DNA of 64,000 bases from Hyaloscypha bicolor E (GCF_002865645.1 NW_020194685.1:2939363-3003362); one strand, 5' to 3'; numbered from the stretch's first letter, positions 48,097 through 59,434 are shown. Numbers and translations: made by a program. The notes: generated from the letters alone by a model not told the origin.

Positions 48097-51067
48097 TTAG
48101 CCTCCTGCACCACAGCGCTTGGTGTGATCCAAACTTGGCTGATTCACAGGGCTTTGTAAGTCCGCTGCATCCGAGGGGGCGGACATCTTGTGCGGGAACC
48201 AGGCGTTGTCCACTTGTTGTATGGCCTCATTATCTTTAGTCTCGTAACTCTGCATTGTCTCGAGGCTTTGGCGACCAGCATAATGAGGGAAGGGATTTGA
48301 GGTCACGGGCTTTATCTTCGGTGGCCGGTCCCCAGGGAGATTGACTACCAGACTGCCGAAAGAGTGCTCCGAGGCGTGAGAAACGGGTCGTGCATCTGGT
48401 GCCAATCCCTTGATATTCTCTTCCGTCAACTTCAGGGCAGAGCTTGCTGCTTTAACTCGAAGGCTGTTGAGTGATTCCTCCGAATTGATCCGCTTGAGAT
48501 TCCTGGCATTTGCTGTTTGTTTTGTCTGCTTGCTGGGGGAAACCTCTTGTGACCGTGGAGCCAAAGCTCGATATGGCGACACAGCTCTAAATTTGAAAGA
48601 CTGAAGATCTTCAGCAACATGAGTAGTCAACTCCTTAACCTTCTCAATTGCTTTTTTGCCAGTGTTGCTTATCGTTCGGTGGAGGCTAGGTCTGTTTTCG
48701 GCGCTGCTGTTTTTCCGTGGGGTGACCTTCTCGTCCGTTGGCCTCTCATCGCAAGCTCCGTCAAACTGAGCTCTGACGTACGCACCAGATGGTTCCGAGG
48801 TATTTGATGCAGAGGCTGATTCCTCGTGTTCGGACTTGAACGGACTGTATGGTAGTGGTGGCTGAACTAGATCAGGCATACTGCTTTCGGTTGTAAATAC
48901 CGTTCGACCCTTCAGAAGCATATCCACTTACTTGGCATCCATTTCCTCTCTTCGTCGTTGATCATCTAGCCTCCACATGTCTACGGCCGTCGGTCGTTTC
49001 TTGACTGCATTGACTACCTCGCTCATCTCTGGTCGACTTAGCATCAGCCTTCGAACGAGGTTGGAATACTGCTTCGGAGGTCTGGAAAGCTCAATATCCA
49101 TTTCCTCCGATGTATCTGTATCGCTCTCACCAATGCTCAGCCAGTCAGGGTTTATCCTATGCTCGGCGGAATTACGGGGGCTGCTGCTCTCTCTCAAGCC
49201 GGCATTATCAGCCTCAAGATCATCTGTGTCGCTCTCACCGATGTCCATTCCATCGGGATTCATCTTCTGTTCCTCCAATAGGCGACGATAGTTCATTCCC
49301 TCCAAAGCGGCATTACGAGCCTCTTGATTATGGAAAAAGGGACAAAGCCCAAATTCGGCATGAGTACACGTGTACCCGTTATTGAACTGCTTGCAATTCT
49401 CAACGGCACATCTTTCCTCTTTCTTGGTGAGAGGACGACCTATGGATTCGCTCTTGACTCGAATTCGTTCCTTTTTCACATCTTCTTTCCGTGCCTCTTC
49501 CTCTTGTCTTTCCTTGATATGGTTCTCTCGGGGTTGTCGCATAAATTGCTGCTGCGCCTTCAAATCGTCGTAAAAAGCGGCATCGTTATCATTCTTTGCA
49601 GTACTCGATTCGTTGCCGGCCTTGACCATGTCAACCATCTCAGTATTGGTCTGGATCCTTGCGAGAGAGTGGTTGTCAGAACGAGGAGTATGGATCGGAC
49701 TCTCAGCCATTTCCAGCGTTGCCCGCGGTGAGCTTGTGACCTTGTTGCTGTCACTAGTCCGAGCCTTCTTGCGCATACGTCCAGCGAGGCTTGGGACAGG
49801 ACTAGCACCCCGCGAAGAAGAACCATAATGATCATCCAAGCGGGATCTTTTTCGGTCGTTGTCATCTTCCCTATCATATCGACTTCCCGCCATGATTTCG
49901 TTAATATCGATAGATTCGCCCTTGAGAAGCCTTGCTTTCTTGTCCTCAGTCTCCTCCAATTTCATCAATCTTTCGGACTTCGGAGTTGGAGAAGGGCTGG
50001 AACTCGCAACAGAGGCATTCGATGATTCTTGCGTGAGTCGGCCCTCGCGGAGTCGTGCTTTGCGTCGTTCTGCGTCCTTTTGATCCTCGACCTCGTTTTG
50101 CCGTCCACGGAAGATTTTGCCCTTGTTGGGTTGCGGTGTCGGGATGCCCTGCGCTCTACGCTTCTGAATGATGGAAAGCGGGTCGGTGTTTCTTGGGCAC
50201 AGTGACTTGAAGTGCTTTCCTACTGCCTTGCAGATTTCACATTCGTAGTCGTCTCCAGGCGGGCTATCGAAGGATGGATCCAGGTTGGTGGGGCAGACTT
50301 GAAGGTGATGACCTGGATATTGGATCAGCAATTAGGACAGGTGCTAGTGGTGGTTATAAAGGTGAAAATATTGCCTTGGAAATGCAGAATTGGGAGAAAA
50401 GCATCGCATGGCTGGAAAGGGCAAGGTTTGAGAATGGATCAGCGCGGGCTCTCTACATACCTTTTTTTCCACACCGATTACAGATGTAATTAGGAGGTGG
50501 CTTGCCCTCATAGTTCTCAGGATGATGTTTCCCCTTCTTCTTTGCTCTATTTGACTCAGGTCGTGACCAATGTGGTGAATCGCCAGCTCCATAACTTAAC
50601 TCCTGATCCCTGTACGAATCCCCCAGTGGACGATCCAGCCTACCCGCAAGATCACGCTCTCTACTCCTCTCCCTCTCCCTCTGACGAGTCCTCTCCATCT
50701 CCAGATCAAAAGCTTGCGCAATCTCCTTCGGGCTGGGCGGGTATCGTCTCCACTGCGACCGAAACGGTCCGTTTGCGTCCTTCCAATCCTCTACCGCTGC
50801 TACGATTTCGTATTCTCGGAAACCACGTGAGCAGAGTGATTGCGTCCAGTGCAGTAGCGTGTTTTGCCAATGCTCTGTGCGCTTGGTGGGTTCGCGGCGG
50901 TGGACGTCAAGCCAGCACAGGTAGATGGAGAAGGTTTCGCGGGAGGAAGTGGTTTGCGGGAGGGCTTTGGAGAGCTGGGCTAGCGAGATCTCGAGGAGCG
51001 CGCTGGACGACATAGAATCAGGATCCGTGATAGTATATTCTTCACAAGAGTATCTTGAGGACCCCAT
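48097..51067 (-). CDS. Zinc-knuckle, largely disordered protein, 923 residues
   Basis: Exons 51067-50461, 50312-48932 and 48880-48097, GT-AG introns of 148 and 51 bases. Residues 20-130 form a helical domain (ALLEISLAQLSKALPQT through VAAVEDWKDANGPF). A canonical CCHC knuckle CNRCGKKGHHLQVC follows near 196-209, completed across intron 1, then a second Cys/His cluster CEICKAVGKHFKSLCP. A third cluster near residue 500 (CAVENCKQF, then YTCTHAEFGLCPFFH) resembles a CCCH-type finger. The rest is charged and serine-rich with coiled-coil stretches (KERQEEEARKEDVKKERIR). It suggests RNA or nucleic-acid binding, but I cannot assign a named family. Alternative start Met19. Confidence 0.8.
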
Positions 51068-51532
51068 CGTGCAGCTATGAGCGGAGACACACGTCTCTGA
51101 CGATGTTGACGCGGGGGAAATTCAATGTCACGAAGAAGCAGGAGAGTTAGGCTGGCTGGATACGGAAACTTTAGCGAGCTCCTGCTTCGATGTCAACATC
51201 ACACTTCACTATTTCAACAGCAGCATTACCTCTGATGCATTTGAATCTGATCTACTGTATGATCACTCTTAACCTCTGTATGTGTGATAATGGTGGTCAT
51301 TACCTTTTGTTGAAGAGCGTTGAGGTTGGGCTTTGATGGAGTACAGTACAAAGACAAACGACAATGCGGTGGAACCGAAGTTTTCCGGAAGAGACGTTAG
51401 GCTTCCCGCATGACGGCCCCTCGACAATCTCTCGGAAACAACCTTGCGGGGGATGCACAAGCTACTATCTGCGCAATGTCACGGTGGCTTCTTTCTTTAA
51501 AATATTCGGATCGTCTATTAGTTTCTCTCTAT
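51068..51532. other. Intergenic, no gene seen
   Basis: Holds the promoter of the zinc-knuckle gene and the 3' flank of HIS5. Confidence 0.4.
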
Positions 51533-52875
51533 CTAGGACACAACACCGCTGGCCTCCGCTTCTTTCTCCTCCTCCTCTGCACCGTTGACCTTCGTACCTT
51601 CAGAGTGGACCTGCTCCAGAACGTTTAGCATCTCTTTCAAGAATCTCGTGACTTCCTCCTCCGTCCCAACCGTGATCCTCAGGCATCCAAGACACCCATG
51701 CTCCTTGCCCCTGAATCTGACCACTACCCCCCTATTCTCCGCTAGCCGTTCGTAAACCATCAAGGCTGTCACATTATCCGGCTTCCCTTGGGTATCTAAT
51801 ATCTCAACCAGTAAAAAGTTGCTTGCTACCCCTCCTCTGAACCGTCCTATCCCAGTGACCTTCGGCAAATCCCGCAATAATCTGTCTCGTTGGTTAATGA
51901 TCTTCTCTCGATTCGCCTGCATTACACTCAATCCACCCTTCTCCAACGCTTGAGATGCAATCGCACTTGTTGGGCTGCTGATATTATACGGAGCCTTCAG
52001 GTTGTTGAGCAGTGAAGCAATGGGCGGCGATGTGAACGCAGCGCCGAGCCGTATGCCTGCTAATCCAAACGCTTTCGACAGTGTCTGCATAACCACCAAA
52101 TTCGGCCACTCCGCAACCCACTCCGCAAGTGACGATCCCTCGGGAGCAAAATCGATATAAGCTTCATCCAAAACCACCACTCCGTTCCAAGTCGAGTGTT
52201 CCAAAATCTTCTGTAAATCTTCCTTCTTGATTAACTCACCCGTAGGATTGCCAGGCGAGCAGACATATATGAGCTTGATATTCACAGCCTCAGGCCCAGA
52301 TAAGGCGGAGATGATCGCAGGTACATCGAGTCCAAATTCCGGCGCGGAGAGTAAAGGAACCTTGACGAGCCCAACGTCGTTTACTTGTGCAGAGACGGAG
52401 TACATCCCATACGTTGGCGGACAGACGAGGATCTTATCCTTGCTGGGAACGCAGAAACAGCGTAGCAGAGCATCAATTGCTTCATCGCTTCCTACTCCTA
52501 CGAAGAGGTTCGCGGATGTGATTCTTTTAGGTGTGTGCGCGTGGGTATTTCGCAGGTTGCAGAGAAGTTGTTTGAGCTCGTGCTGGTGGGGGTCGGGGTA
52601 GCGGTTCAGGCCGAGGAAATTGATCGAGGGGTCACTGGGGTTCGTAGATGAAGTTCTCGAGGTATCTAGGAAGAGGGAAGGTCCGTATGCATTTTCGTTC
52701 GCATCGAGGAGGATATTTGTCCCATTGTCTTTGTAGTCGCTGTGTAAAGCGTGAGTCAAACATCATTCATGAGGGATTGAAATTCTTACTCCCTAGCACA
52801 GCGATATGGTTCCAAAGCAAGGATATTTGGACGGGCACATGTCTGCAGATTGAAAGGAAATTTCTTCTCTGCCAT
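51533..52875 (-). CDS. HIS5: Histidinol-phosphate aminotransferase
   Basis: Exons 52875-52790 and 52739-51533, 50-base GT-AG intron, 430 residues. Converts imidazole acetol phosphate to histidinol phosphate in histidine synthesis, using PLP. The start MAEKKFPFNLQTCARPNILA matches fungal orthologues; a longer frame upstream offers Met codons that are less likely. Fold-type I signatures: LDANENAYGP, SPGNPTGELI, VVLDEAYIDF (Asp220) and the PLP lysine Lys251 in LSKAFGLAGIRLG; GCLRITVGT closes the active site. A low-complexity Glu-rich tail ends the protein. Divergent from the first 2EXR gene. Confidence 0.97.
52752..52758. promoter_or_regulatory. Gcn4/CpcA-type site inside HIS5 intron 1
   Basis: TGAGTCA, a perfect match to the TGASTCA cross-pathway-control element, lies within the intron about 120 bp after the HIS5 start codon. 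Amino-acid biosynthesis genes are classic targets of this regulator in fungi; function at this intronic place is inferred. Confidence 0.45.
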
Positions 52876-53175
52876 TTTCTTTGCGGATGTTGAGCAATTG
52901 GTGGTGATCATGGACGGGTCAACTTTTATTTGAAGTTGCTGCTCCGAGAACGGAAAGGTCGATTGAGGGGCGGAATCAGCCAATCACTGATCGGCAGCCG
53001 GCCCTTGCCTCAGTGGCTGAGCCCAAGCGAGGCTGAGAATCTTCTCAACGTCCATCCTTCACCATTCAGACAAGTTGCCAAGTTGGACAACAACGTCACT
53101 GCTCGCACAGTCTGTTTTTGCATTTATTCTTGTTACTTTGTCATCTTTCATCAAGCCTGTGACTTGAAAGTGAAG
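52876..53175. promoter_or_regulatory. Divergent promoter region, HIS5 / 2EXR gene 1
   Basis: 300 bp between two outward-facing start codons. No further site recognised. Confidence 0.4.
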
Positions 53176-53880
53176 ATGGGCAGCGACATCACCTTCCTGC
53201 GCTTTGGAGAGCTTCCCTTTGAGATCCGGGAACAGATATGGCAATATGCCTTGCCGGATGGCCAAAATGTTGTTATCATTGGAGGACCACTAAGATGGGA
53301 TTCCCGCTATCCCTGTATTAAGAACCCCTGGAATCAAAAGGATCCTCACAATGGAAATCTTGCCTCTTACCAACCTCCAGCTTTACTTCACGCCTGCCAG
53401 CAGTCTCGGGCTATAGGATTGAAGACATACCCCAGATGCTTCAACAAGCAACTCGGCAAACCAGTCTTGTTCAACTTATCTAGAGATCTCCTCCTTTTTT
53501 CAGACGATTATTCATTCAACCGTTTCCTCAAGACAACATTCAACACGTTTGGCATGAATGACTTTGGCCTTCCCGTTGACCTCCGCTTTTTGGGAATATG
53601 TGGGCCCATCCGATGCGAACCGGCTCATTACGAGACTACTCACAGTCGACTCTATCTCTTTGACCGTCTTGAAGAGTTGATATTGGAGAATCAAACACCA
53701 CTTCCAAATGATGAAGTAGATCTCCCGTTTGTGGAGGACCTGAAGGAGGTATGGACAGCCAGAAGAACAAAGTCAGCAAAGAGACTCAAAGGATATATCT
53801 CTGAGCAGGATCTTAAACTTCCAAAGGTCTCCTTTCTCTCCTTGGAGGAAATCAAGCGAAGGGCAAGACAAGCCGCATAA
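53176..53880 (+). CDS. 2EXR-family protein 1, 234 residues
   Basis: Single exon. The frame opens further upstream, but MGSDITFLRFGELPFEIREQ is the family-typical start. The N-terminal motif FGELPFEIREQIWQYALP (residues 10-27) and the second motif PALLHACQQSRAIGLKTY, with LFNLSRDLLLFSDD downstream, match the 2EXR pattern (F..LP.EIR..IW..ALP, then R.AL..Y and F....D.L). The C-terminus is charged. Molecular function of the family is unknown; members are greatly expanded in Leotiomycetes. Confidence 0.87.
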   Translation: MGSDITFLRFGELPFEIREQIWQYALPDGQNVVIIGGPLRWDSRYPCIKNPWNQKDPHNGNLASYQPPALLHACQQSRAIGLKTYPRCFNKQLGKPVLFNLSRDLLLFSDDYSFNRFLKTTFNTFGMNDFGLPVDLRFLGICGPIRCEPAHYETTHSRLYLFDRLEELILENQTPLPNDEVDLPFVEDLKEVWTARRTKSAKRLKGYISEQDLKLPKVSFLSLEEIKRRARQAA

Positions 53881-56081
53881 TAAGCAGAGAAGGGAGACTA
53901 TCGGAAGCCCAAGGTCTTGTAATTATGAGAATTGCGAGGGCGTACCCACCAACAAGGCTGTAGTCCGGGTCGGCGAGGATCTTTATCCCACTCCCCTTTT
54001 GTGAGCCGAGGCCGATCTTTTTCCAGCACCTTCACACCTTCGCTTCCTTTTCCAACCAACAATCCAGAGCACACGATCTCTTGAGAATCTACTTCCAAAT
54101 TTTCATGACCATATGTCTACTTCTCTGTACACCTCATTCTGGCAGGTTCGCAGCAGCTATTTGCTTTTATCGCCACCGCCTCGCTCAATTTTCCTCAATG
54201 CGCTCACAACTTCGCTCCCATATTAGTCTCTTTGAACATCAGATGACAGGAGAGATCGACTGGGCATCATCCCAAGTCACAAATTCGAGCCTTCTTCGCT
54301 CCGGTCATTTTACACACAATAAAAATATCTTCGGTCGCGCCTTTTACCATAACTTGTATGTCAACTCCTAGGACAATCTGTTGAAATTGGTACGCTACCA
54401 TAGCTAGCTTACCAGTCCTTCCAGCACCAGGTTCAACCACTAATTTAGGGTTCTCCACTCTCATTTGTCATGCGTCACTCGCCGAGCTTACCAAGCTTAC
54501 TAGTATATCGTCATTTTGATTACCTTTGGTTTATCAGCTGATTGATAATGTATCGGAGAAAGCGGGTTCGGTATCACCGGTATCGCCGAAGGGTAATGGG
54601 AATAAATCCCTTACTTTGGACATTTTTCCTCTGTTTCCAGAACTCACTCTTCTGTATCTAGTCATTCTGCAGTCTGTCAACCTTCAATAAATCGATTTTC
54701 CATCAATAAATCGATTACTTTCTAATACAATCACAGCAATGGCAACCAAGTTCACTCTGTCTCCCCCAAATTTTCCCCGGAGATTAGCAGCAGCTAGTGA
54801 ATGGCCTGGACTCTTCTTATTACATCGTGCAGTTGGTCTCTTGTCCGAATTTGAGTCTGTTCCTAGGACAAAAGCTACCTTCCTAGTTTGTGAGACGTGC
54901 CTGCGCTTGGGGAGAGAGGAGGGCGGGAAGTTAATCTATTTGGAGAACTGTTCGAAAATACATTGAATAAATCTTTTGAGAACTTCTTTGTTGTATCATT
55001 TCAACTACGGTGGTTAATATGAATAGATAATAGGGGGAATTGTTAAGCTGGAGGCGGCATTTCGTGCTGTTTGCTTATTTTGTTTTGACACTCTACTCTC
55101 AATACTTGCAAGTCTCGACCATTTTACAAAGTGTAAGGCTCATTTTCTGTCTATTTATAATTTATTAATTCGGTTCAAATTGAGATTTTGAAATTAGTGT
55201 AGTGATATAACATGTATTTGTTGCGAACTATTAAAGTCTTTTAATTAATATTTGGGGATGGGTGGATGTAATAGTATAACTATTAAGTTCACCTTTTCCA
55301 TACTCTCTGAGCACAAGTTTCACCTCCAAAAGAGATATATTTAATTGAATGAGTCACATTCACTTATTTATAATTATGAGCCTAAGAAGTTTCTAAATTC
55401 GCAACTGTATATCAGGGTACGATTATTAAATTTATTATAGCTTTATCTTGTTAAGGCATTAACTTGCCTTATTAAAACTATAAGGCACCCATGTTATACC
55501 CTTCCAAAGCTGCCTTTTGCCGAAATAACTCGGTAATTTCCTTTAGCTCAATAAAGTCGCATATAATAACGTTGCGAAACCACACAATTTAATTTGTTTT
55601 TTTTAATAAAAAAAACTAAGCTATAATTATAAGCTATAGGCTTAAAATAATTAATTATTTTATTATTATATATATTGCATTAAAATATATAGTCTAAATG
55701 TGAATTTGAAATAGTGCCAGGGCAGGATTTGCTTCTTAAAAGAGTGAGACTTCTGGCCTTATATGCCTGAATAATAGAACTAGTTGGTCTCGAAAATACC
55801 GCTATAATAATCGTACCATAAATCCCTGCCTATTTAAGCTTTAACCTTACAGGTCCGAGAGCCCACAAACAAATACCCTTCGACCTTAGCCTTAACCTTA
55901 TCCAGGACAGTCACGTAACGGTGTCCCATTAACGTGGTTCCTTTACAAGACAGGCAACGACCTTTTCGCAGTCTCTGAGTCACCATAGTAAGTATTGCCG
56001 CGTCCATTTGTTCAATGTACTCCCGCAATGTTCTGATTGCGTACGCTGACAGTCTGCTCGCTTTGCCAAGTCAGCATCAAC
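53881..56081. other. Spacer with AT-rich block between 2EXR genes
   Basis: 2.2 kb. Minus-strand frames at 54464-54267 and 54098-53898 have coding-like composition (KLVVEPGAGRTGKLAMVAYQ; DRPRLTKGEWDKDPRRPGLQ) but are separated by stops and match nothing I know. A plus-strand 75-codon frame starts at 54739. 55020-55860 is strongly AT-rich with poly-A/T and TATA runs near 55600-55700. Confidence 0.4.
54739..54966 (+). CDS. Doubtful small protein, 75 residues
   Basis: MATKFTLSPPNFPRRLAAAS opens a 75-codon frame after a purine-containing leader; CETCLRLG is a possible Cys pair. No recognisable domain. It could be a chance frame or a gene remnant. Confidence 0.2.
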   Translation: MATKFTLSPPNFPRRLAAASEWPGLFLLHRAVGLLSEFESVPRTKATFLVCETCLRLGREEGGKLIYLENCSKIH

Positions 56082-56777
56082 ATGGCGAATACTATCCAAG
56101 TCACTAACCTTGAGTATACCGAAGAGCTCCAAACATTCACCTTCTTTCCGGAACTCCCAGCAGAGATCCGGCTTGTGGTCTGGAGGTATGCCTTGGCCGT
56201 CCAAAGAATCTTCGTTATAAAGCGAGACCGACACTGGAAGTTCGGCACCAAGATTAAGCCCTTTATCGTCAAACATCCTCTGCCCGCTCCGGCTCTTCTT
56301 CATGTCAACCTTGAATCAAGATGCCTCGCCGAGAAGGCTTACCAACAACCCGCATTCAATTGCCTCACCAATGCCCCAAGATTCTTCAACTTCGAGGTCG
56401 ACGCCCTCCATATTCGCTTTCCCTCCTCCTTTCCATTCTGGCATACCCTTATTCGAGCAGTTATGAAGGATTCCACTAGGGTGCAACACTTGGCTATCTA
56501 TGGTGATGCCCGCTTTGCCTTCTTACTCTTACCCCTGTCTCATCTTGAGAAGGCTTTTCGGGCTTTCAGGCAGCTCAAGACGTTGATTCTTGTTCCGCAC
56601 GATATTCGGAGTAAACAAGAGACAGCGGTAGCTAGGCTTGAGGAACTCTGGAAGGAGCTCAAGACGGAGGCTGAAGCTAATGGTGGTCCTGCTTACCAGA
56701 AGCCTGAGGTCACTTTCATGTCTCACCGTGATATTGTAAGTGCGGAGGGGAGAAACCGTCTGTTGATGATGGCGTAA
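56082..56777 (+). CDS. 2EXR-family protein 2, 231 residues
   Basis: Single exon; MANTIQVTNLEYTEELQTFT precedes FPELPAEIRLVVWRYAL (about 22-38). PALLHVNLESRCLAEKAY and FFNFEVDALHIRFP form the second half of the domain. A later segment QLKTLILVPHDIR and KPEVTFMSHRDIV resembles the C-terminal strands of relatives. Sequence identity to the neighbouring copies is low outside these motifs, so duplication is old or the copies diverge fast. Confidence 0.87.
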   Translation: MANTIQVTNLEYTEELQTFTFFPELPAEIRLVVWRYALAVQRIFVIKRDRHWKFGTKIKPFIVKHPLPAPALLHVNLESRCLAEKAYQQPAFNCLTNAPRFFNFEVDALHIRFPSSFPFWHTLIRAVMKDSTRVQHLAIYGDARFAFLLLPLSHLEKAFRAFRQLKTLILVPHDIRSKQETAVARLEELWKELKTEAEANGGPAYQKPEVTFMSHRDIVSAEGRNRLLMMA

Positions 56778-57494
56778 TTGGAAGGGAATTTGATCCGAGA
56801 ACTAAAGCTTATGCTCAACCGTGAGCTGAGGAGACAACTGATCAGTTATAGCACGGAGTCATTGGCAGATATTGAACCCGTGTGCATTGGGAGATTGGGT
56901 AATTGAGAGTCAATTGCAACCACCTTCAGCTAAATAATTCACCCTCCTAAATTCTGTGTATTTTTGGTGCATCTTCGCGTGACCTCGCATTTCCCGAGGC
57001 AACCCACTCCCGCTCGCAACTTCCCTTCCTCAACCACATTCCCTCTCTCCGCAAGAATTAACAACACTGCCTACTCATTCCAATCCTAACCTCTTGAATT
57101 CAAAGGTCAGCCACCTTTGGAATTGGCTTACGATTCGAAGACTCGTAGCCTGGAAAGTGGACGCTGTCTTCTGCCAGATTCCAGAACTTCGAAGGTGAAC
57201 CGAGACTCTTCCAACGTAACAAAGGCACCGAAACAAGCTCAGAACACAATCAAGTTTCCTCCCATTGTCATCCTCTCAACACGGCAAGGTGTGCTTCTAT
57301 TCCACTGATGTACCTGGGGGTTTGAGAGCAGTCTTCTCAGTAAGTGCTCCAAAGTCGTGACCGCTTAAACTGAACATTGTACTAATCGTCTTACAGGCTT
57401 ATCATCACCTCCATTTTCTCAATCAAACCGACCCCCGTTGCGTCAAGTTCCCCATCCAGTCCTCAATCCACCGACCTCGAGAAGCTTTGTAATC
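56778..57494. promoter_or_regulatory. Upstream region of 2EXR gene 3 with probable 5' UTR intron
   Basis: Intergenic sequence plus leader. At 57340-57396 there is a textbook fungal intron (GTAAGT donor, TACTAAT-like branch, TTACAG acceptor) about 100 bp before the start codon, so transcription probably starts upstream of 57340. Confidence 0.5.
57340..57396 (+). other. Probable 5' UTR intron
   Basis: 57 bases with GTAAGTGC at the start, GTACTAATC 20 bases before the end, and CTTACAG at the end. It lies in noncoding leader, so only transcript data can confirm it. Confidence 0.55.
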
Positions 57495-58370
57495 ATGGAC
57501 AGTGGCAATTCCAGCACTGGCTCAGAGGTCGTACAAGCTATCCCATACATATCGTTCACTCCCTTCCCCAAGAAAGCTGAAGAGAGAGACACAGAGGATG
57601 GAGAGCGCCAATTCGCGGTCTTCCCCAAACTTCCAATAGAGTTGCGTTTCAATATATGGAAACATGCATTGCCTGAGCCTCGACTGGTTACACTTTCACA
57701 TTTCTTCGACCACTCTGTTCGCGACTATGACCACGAGTCTGACTATGACGGCGAGTTTGACTATGACTCTGACTCCGACGATTTCGATATAATTGGTCTC
57801 AAAACTGGAATGAGAATTACTTGTCAACATGTCAGTATCGACATGCGGCAAGTCAATTCCGAGGCCCGCGCTGTTGCGTTGAATAATTATTCCCCTCGAT
57901 TTGAAGACATTCGTGGAGGGGCCGTCTTCTTCAACAATGAACGGGATGTTCTTTGCCTAGAAGAAGTGAAAGGATTGCATTCAAATTCAAGTCTGTGGGA
58001 CCAGTTGGATAAAAAAATCACGCAATCTTTCCAACAGAGTCTCGGACTCGTTCAGAACGTAGTGTTGATCGACAAGGGCATAATGATTTTTAGCTATGGG
58101 CATGCCATGAAATATCGCATAGGATCCTTCTTCGACGACCTCCCCAACCTTGGCGTGGTCAAGGAGGTTGGAGACCGTAACTACTTGGAGCAGGAGATGA
58201 TGACCGAGTTCATCAAGGGTATGGCGAAGAGGAAGAAGGACGGACTGCAATTTAAGTCCGATGTGAAAGACCCTAGCTTCCTCAGAGGTTTGGAGAAGCC
58301 GAAAGTGTTCTACTTGACAAGAGAATCGTTCAACGATCTCGAGGATGACGGCAGCATTTGGTCACTTTAG
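57495..58370 (+). CDS. 2EXR-family protein 3, 291 residues, with acidic Asp-Tyr insert
   Basis: Single exon from MDSGNSSTGSEVV. The 2EXR motif FPKLPIELRFNIWKHALPEP starts at residue 43. A low-complexity acidic insert, YDHESDYDGEFDYDSDSDDF, follows near residue 75 and is absent from the neighbours. The second motif is IDMRQVNSEARAVALNNY with VFFNNERDVLCLEE. Ends with a family-like KPKVFYLTRESFNDLED. It ends 226 bp before the hAT-type element. Confidence 0.88.
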   Translation: MDSGNSSTGSEVVQAIPYISFTPFPKKAEERDTEDGERQFAVFPKLPIELRFNIWKHALPEPRLVTLSHFFDHSVRDYDHESDYDGEFDYDSDSDDFDIIGLKTGMRITCQHVSIDMRQVNSEARAVALNNYSPRFEDIRGGAVFFNNERDVLCLEEVKGLHSNSSLWDQLDKKITQSFQQSLGLVQNVVLIDKGIMIFSYGHAMKYRIGSFFDDLPNLGVVKEVGDRNYLEQEMMTEFIKGMAKRKKDGLQFKSDVKDPSFLRGLEKPKVFYLTRESFNDLEDDGSIWSL

Positions 58371-58588
58371 CCATGCTTCCGTAAATTGGGGTTGGAATGG
58401 CTGGCCACGTACATTGGATTAGATGCAGCCCAGAAGAGGTATTGAATAGAATATCAGTGTGCCCCTGCCAACCCCTGCAAACCTCACTGTTCTGTTCGCG
58501 TAGTATTCCCAAACCATGATTGTCCGCCCAAAGGGGTAATAACGGGAGGCCAACTCTGTAAGCACCCTTTCAGGGCTGCCATGAAAGG

Positions 58589-58596
58589 GTGCTGAT
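58589..58596 (+). repeat. Left 8-bp target duplication (GTGCTGAT)
   Basis: Identical to 59435-59442; 8-bp duplications are the hallmark of hAT transposases. Confidence 0.88.
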
Positions 58597-58697
58597 CAGT
58601 GTGGGCTCCGATAAGCTCGATAAGCGACGATTAGATAATCGCGCTAATTTTTCGATAATCGATAATCGACCATCGATTACGATAATTATCGAACTAA

Positions 58698-58863
58698 GGC
58701 CTTGGCAATACTACAGGGCCACTACAGGGCCAATGCGCTATATTTATAGGCCTCATACCACCTTTTCTTTACTATAGCAGAATTCCGATTTAGTAAAGGC
58801 GGTATAAGGCCTATAAATATAGCGCATTAGCCCTGTAGTAGCCCTGTAGTACTACCAAGGCCC
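58698..58863. repeat. Internal inverted repeat, arms about 70 bp
   Basis: The arm at 58698-58771 (from GGCCTTGGCAATACTACAGG) is the imperfect reverse complement of 58792-58863; a third copy in the orientation of the right arm is at about 58895-58979. Differences among copies are mostly C/T and G/A transitions. Confidence 0.75.
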
Positions 58864-58998
58864 TGGACCCACTATTATTAATAGATTTAGTACTATAAAG
58901 GCGGTCTAAGGCCTATAAATACAGCGTATTGGCCCTGTAGTGGCCCTGCAGTGGCCCTGTAGTATTGCCAAGGCCCTGGGACCCACTATTATCGATGG

Positions 58999-59162
58999 AA
59001 TTATCGATGGGCTCGCTTCATGGCTGGCTGGGCCCACTTTTATCGATTGAATTATCGATGGGCTCGCTTAATGGCTGGCTGGGCCCACTTTTATCAATGG
59101 AATTATCGATGGGCTCGCTTAATGGCTGGCTGGGCCCACTTTTATCGATGGAATTATCGATA
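58999..59162 (+). repeat. 51-bp tandem repeat inside the hAT-type element
   Basis: Three units start at 58999, 59050 and 59101 with AATTATCGATGGGCTCGCTT, differing by single substitutions, and a partial fourth begins at 59152. The 51-base period is a multiple of three, but nothing suggests it is translated. Confidence 0.88.
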
Positions 59163-59434
59163 ACTGAATTAAATACTAGCTAGTCTATGTTATATAATAG
59201 ACTATTAAATGAAAAGTTAAAAAGTCTAATAGTATAGTAATAATAGTCTACTTTTATACTAATCTTAATACTAATCGGTTTATAATTGAACTAGAAAGCC
59301 GTAATGGGGCTCGTTTAATGGCTGGGCCCACTTTTATCGACGATAATTATCGATATCGATCGTTTATCAATCGCTTAGCCGATAACGATTACTAATCGAT
59401 AATTTCGATCGATAATTTATCGGAGCCCACACTG

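Larger units (their letters stand above)
58597..59434. mobile_element. Non-autonomous hAT-type element (838 bp)
   Basis: Both ends carry the 18-bp terminal inverted repeat CAGTGTGGGCTCCGATAA (left read forward at 58597, right as reverse complement ending at 59434). It is flanked by exact 8-bp GTGCTGAT duplications. There is no transposase frame. The interior is a mosaic of ATCGAT/CGATAA-rich subterminal repeats, an inverted repeat, a further partial copy of its arm, and a 51-bp tandem repeat. It must have been moved by a transposase elsewhere in the genome. Intact TSDs and TIRs suggest a recent insertion. Confidence 0.9.
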
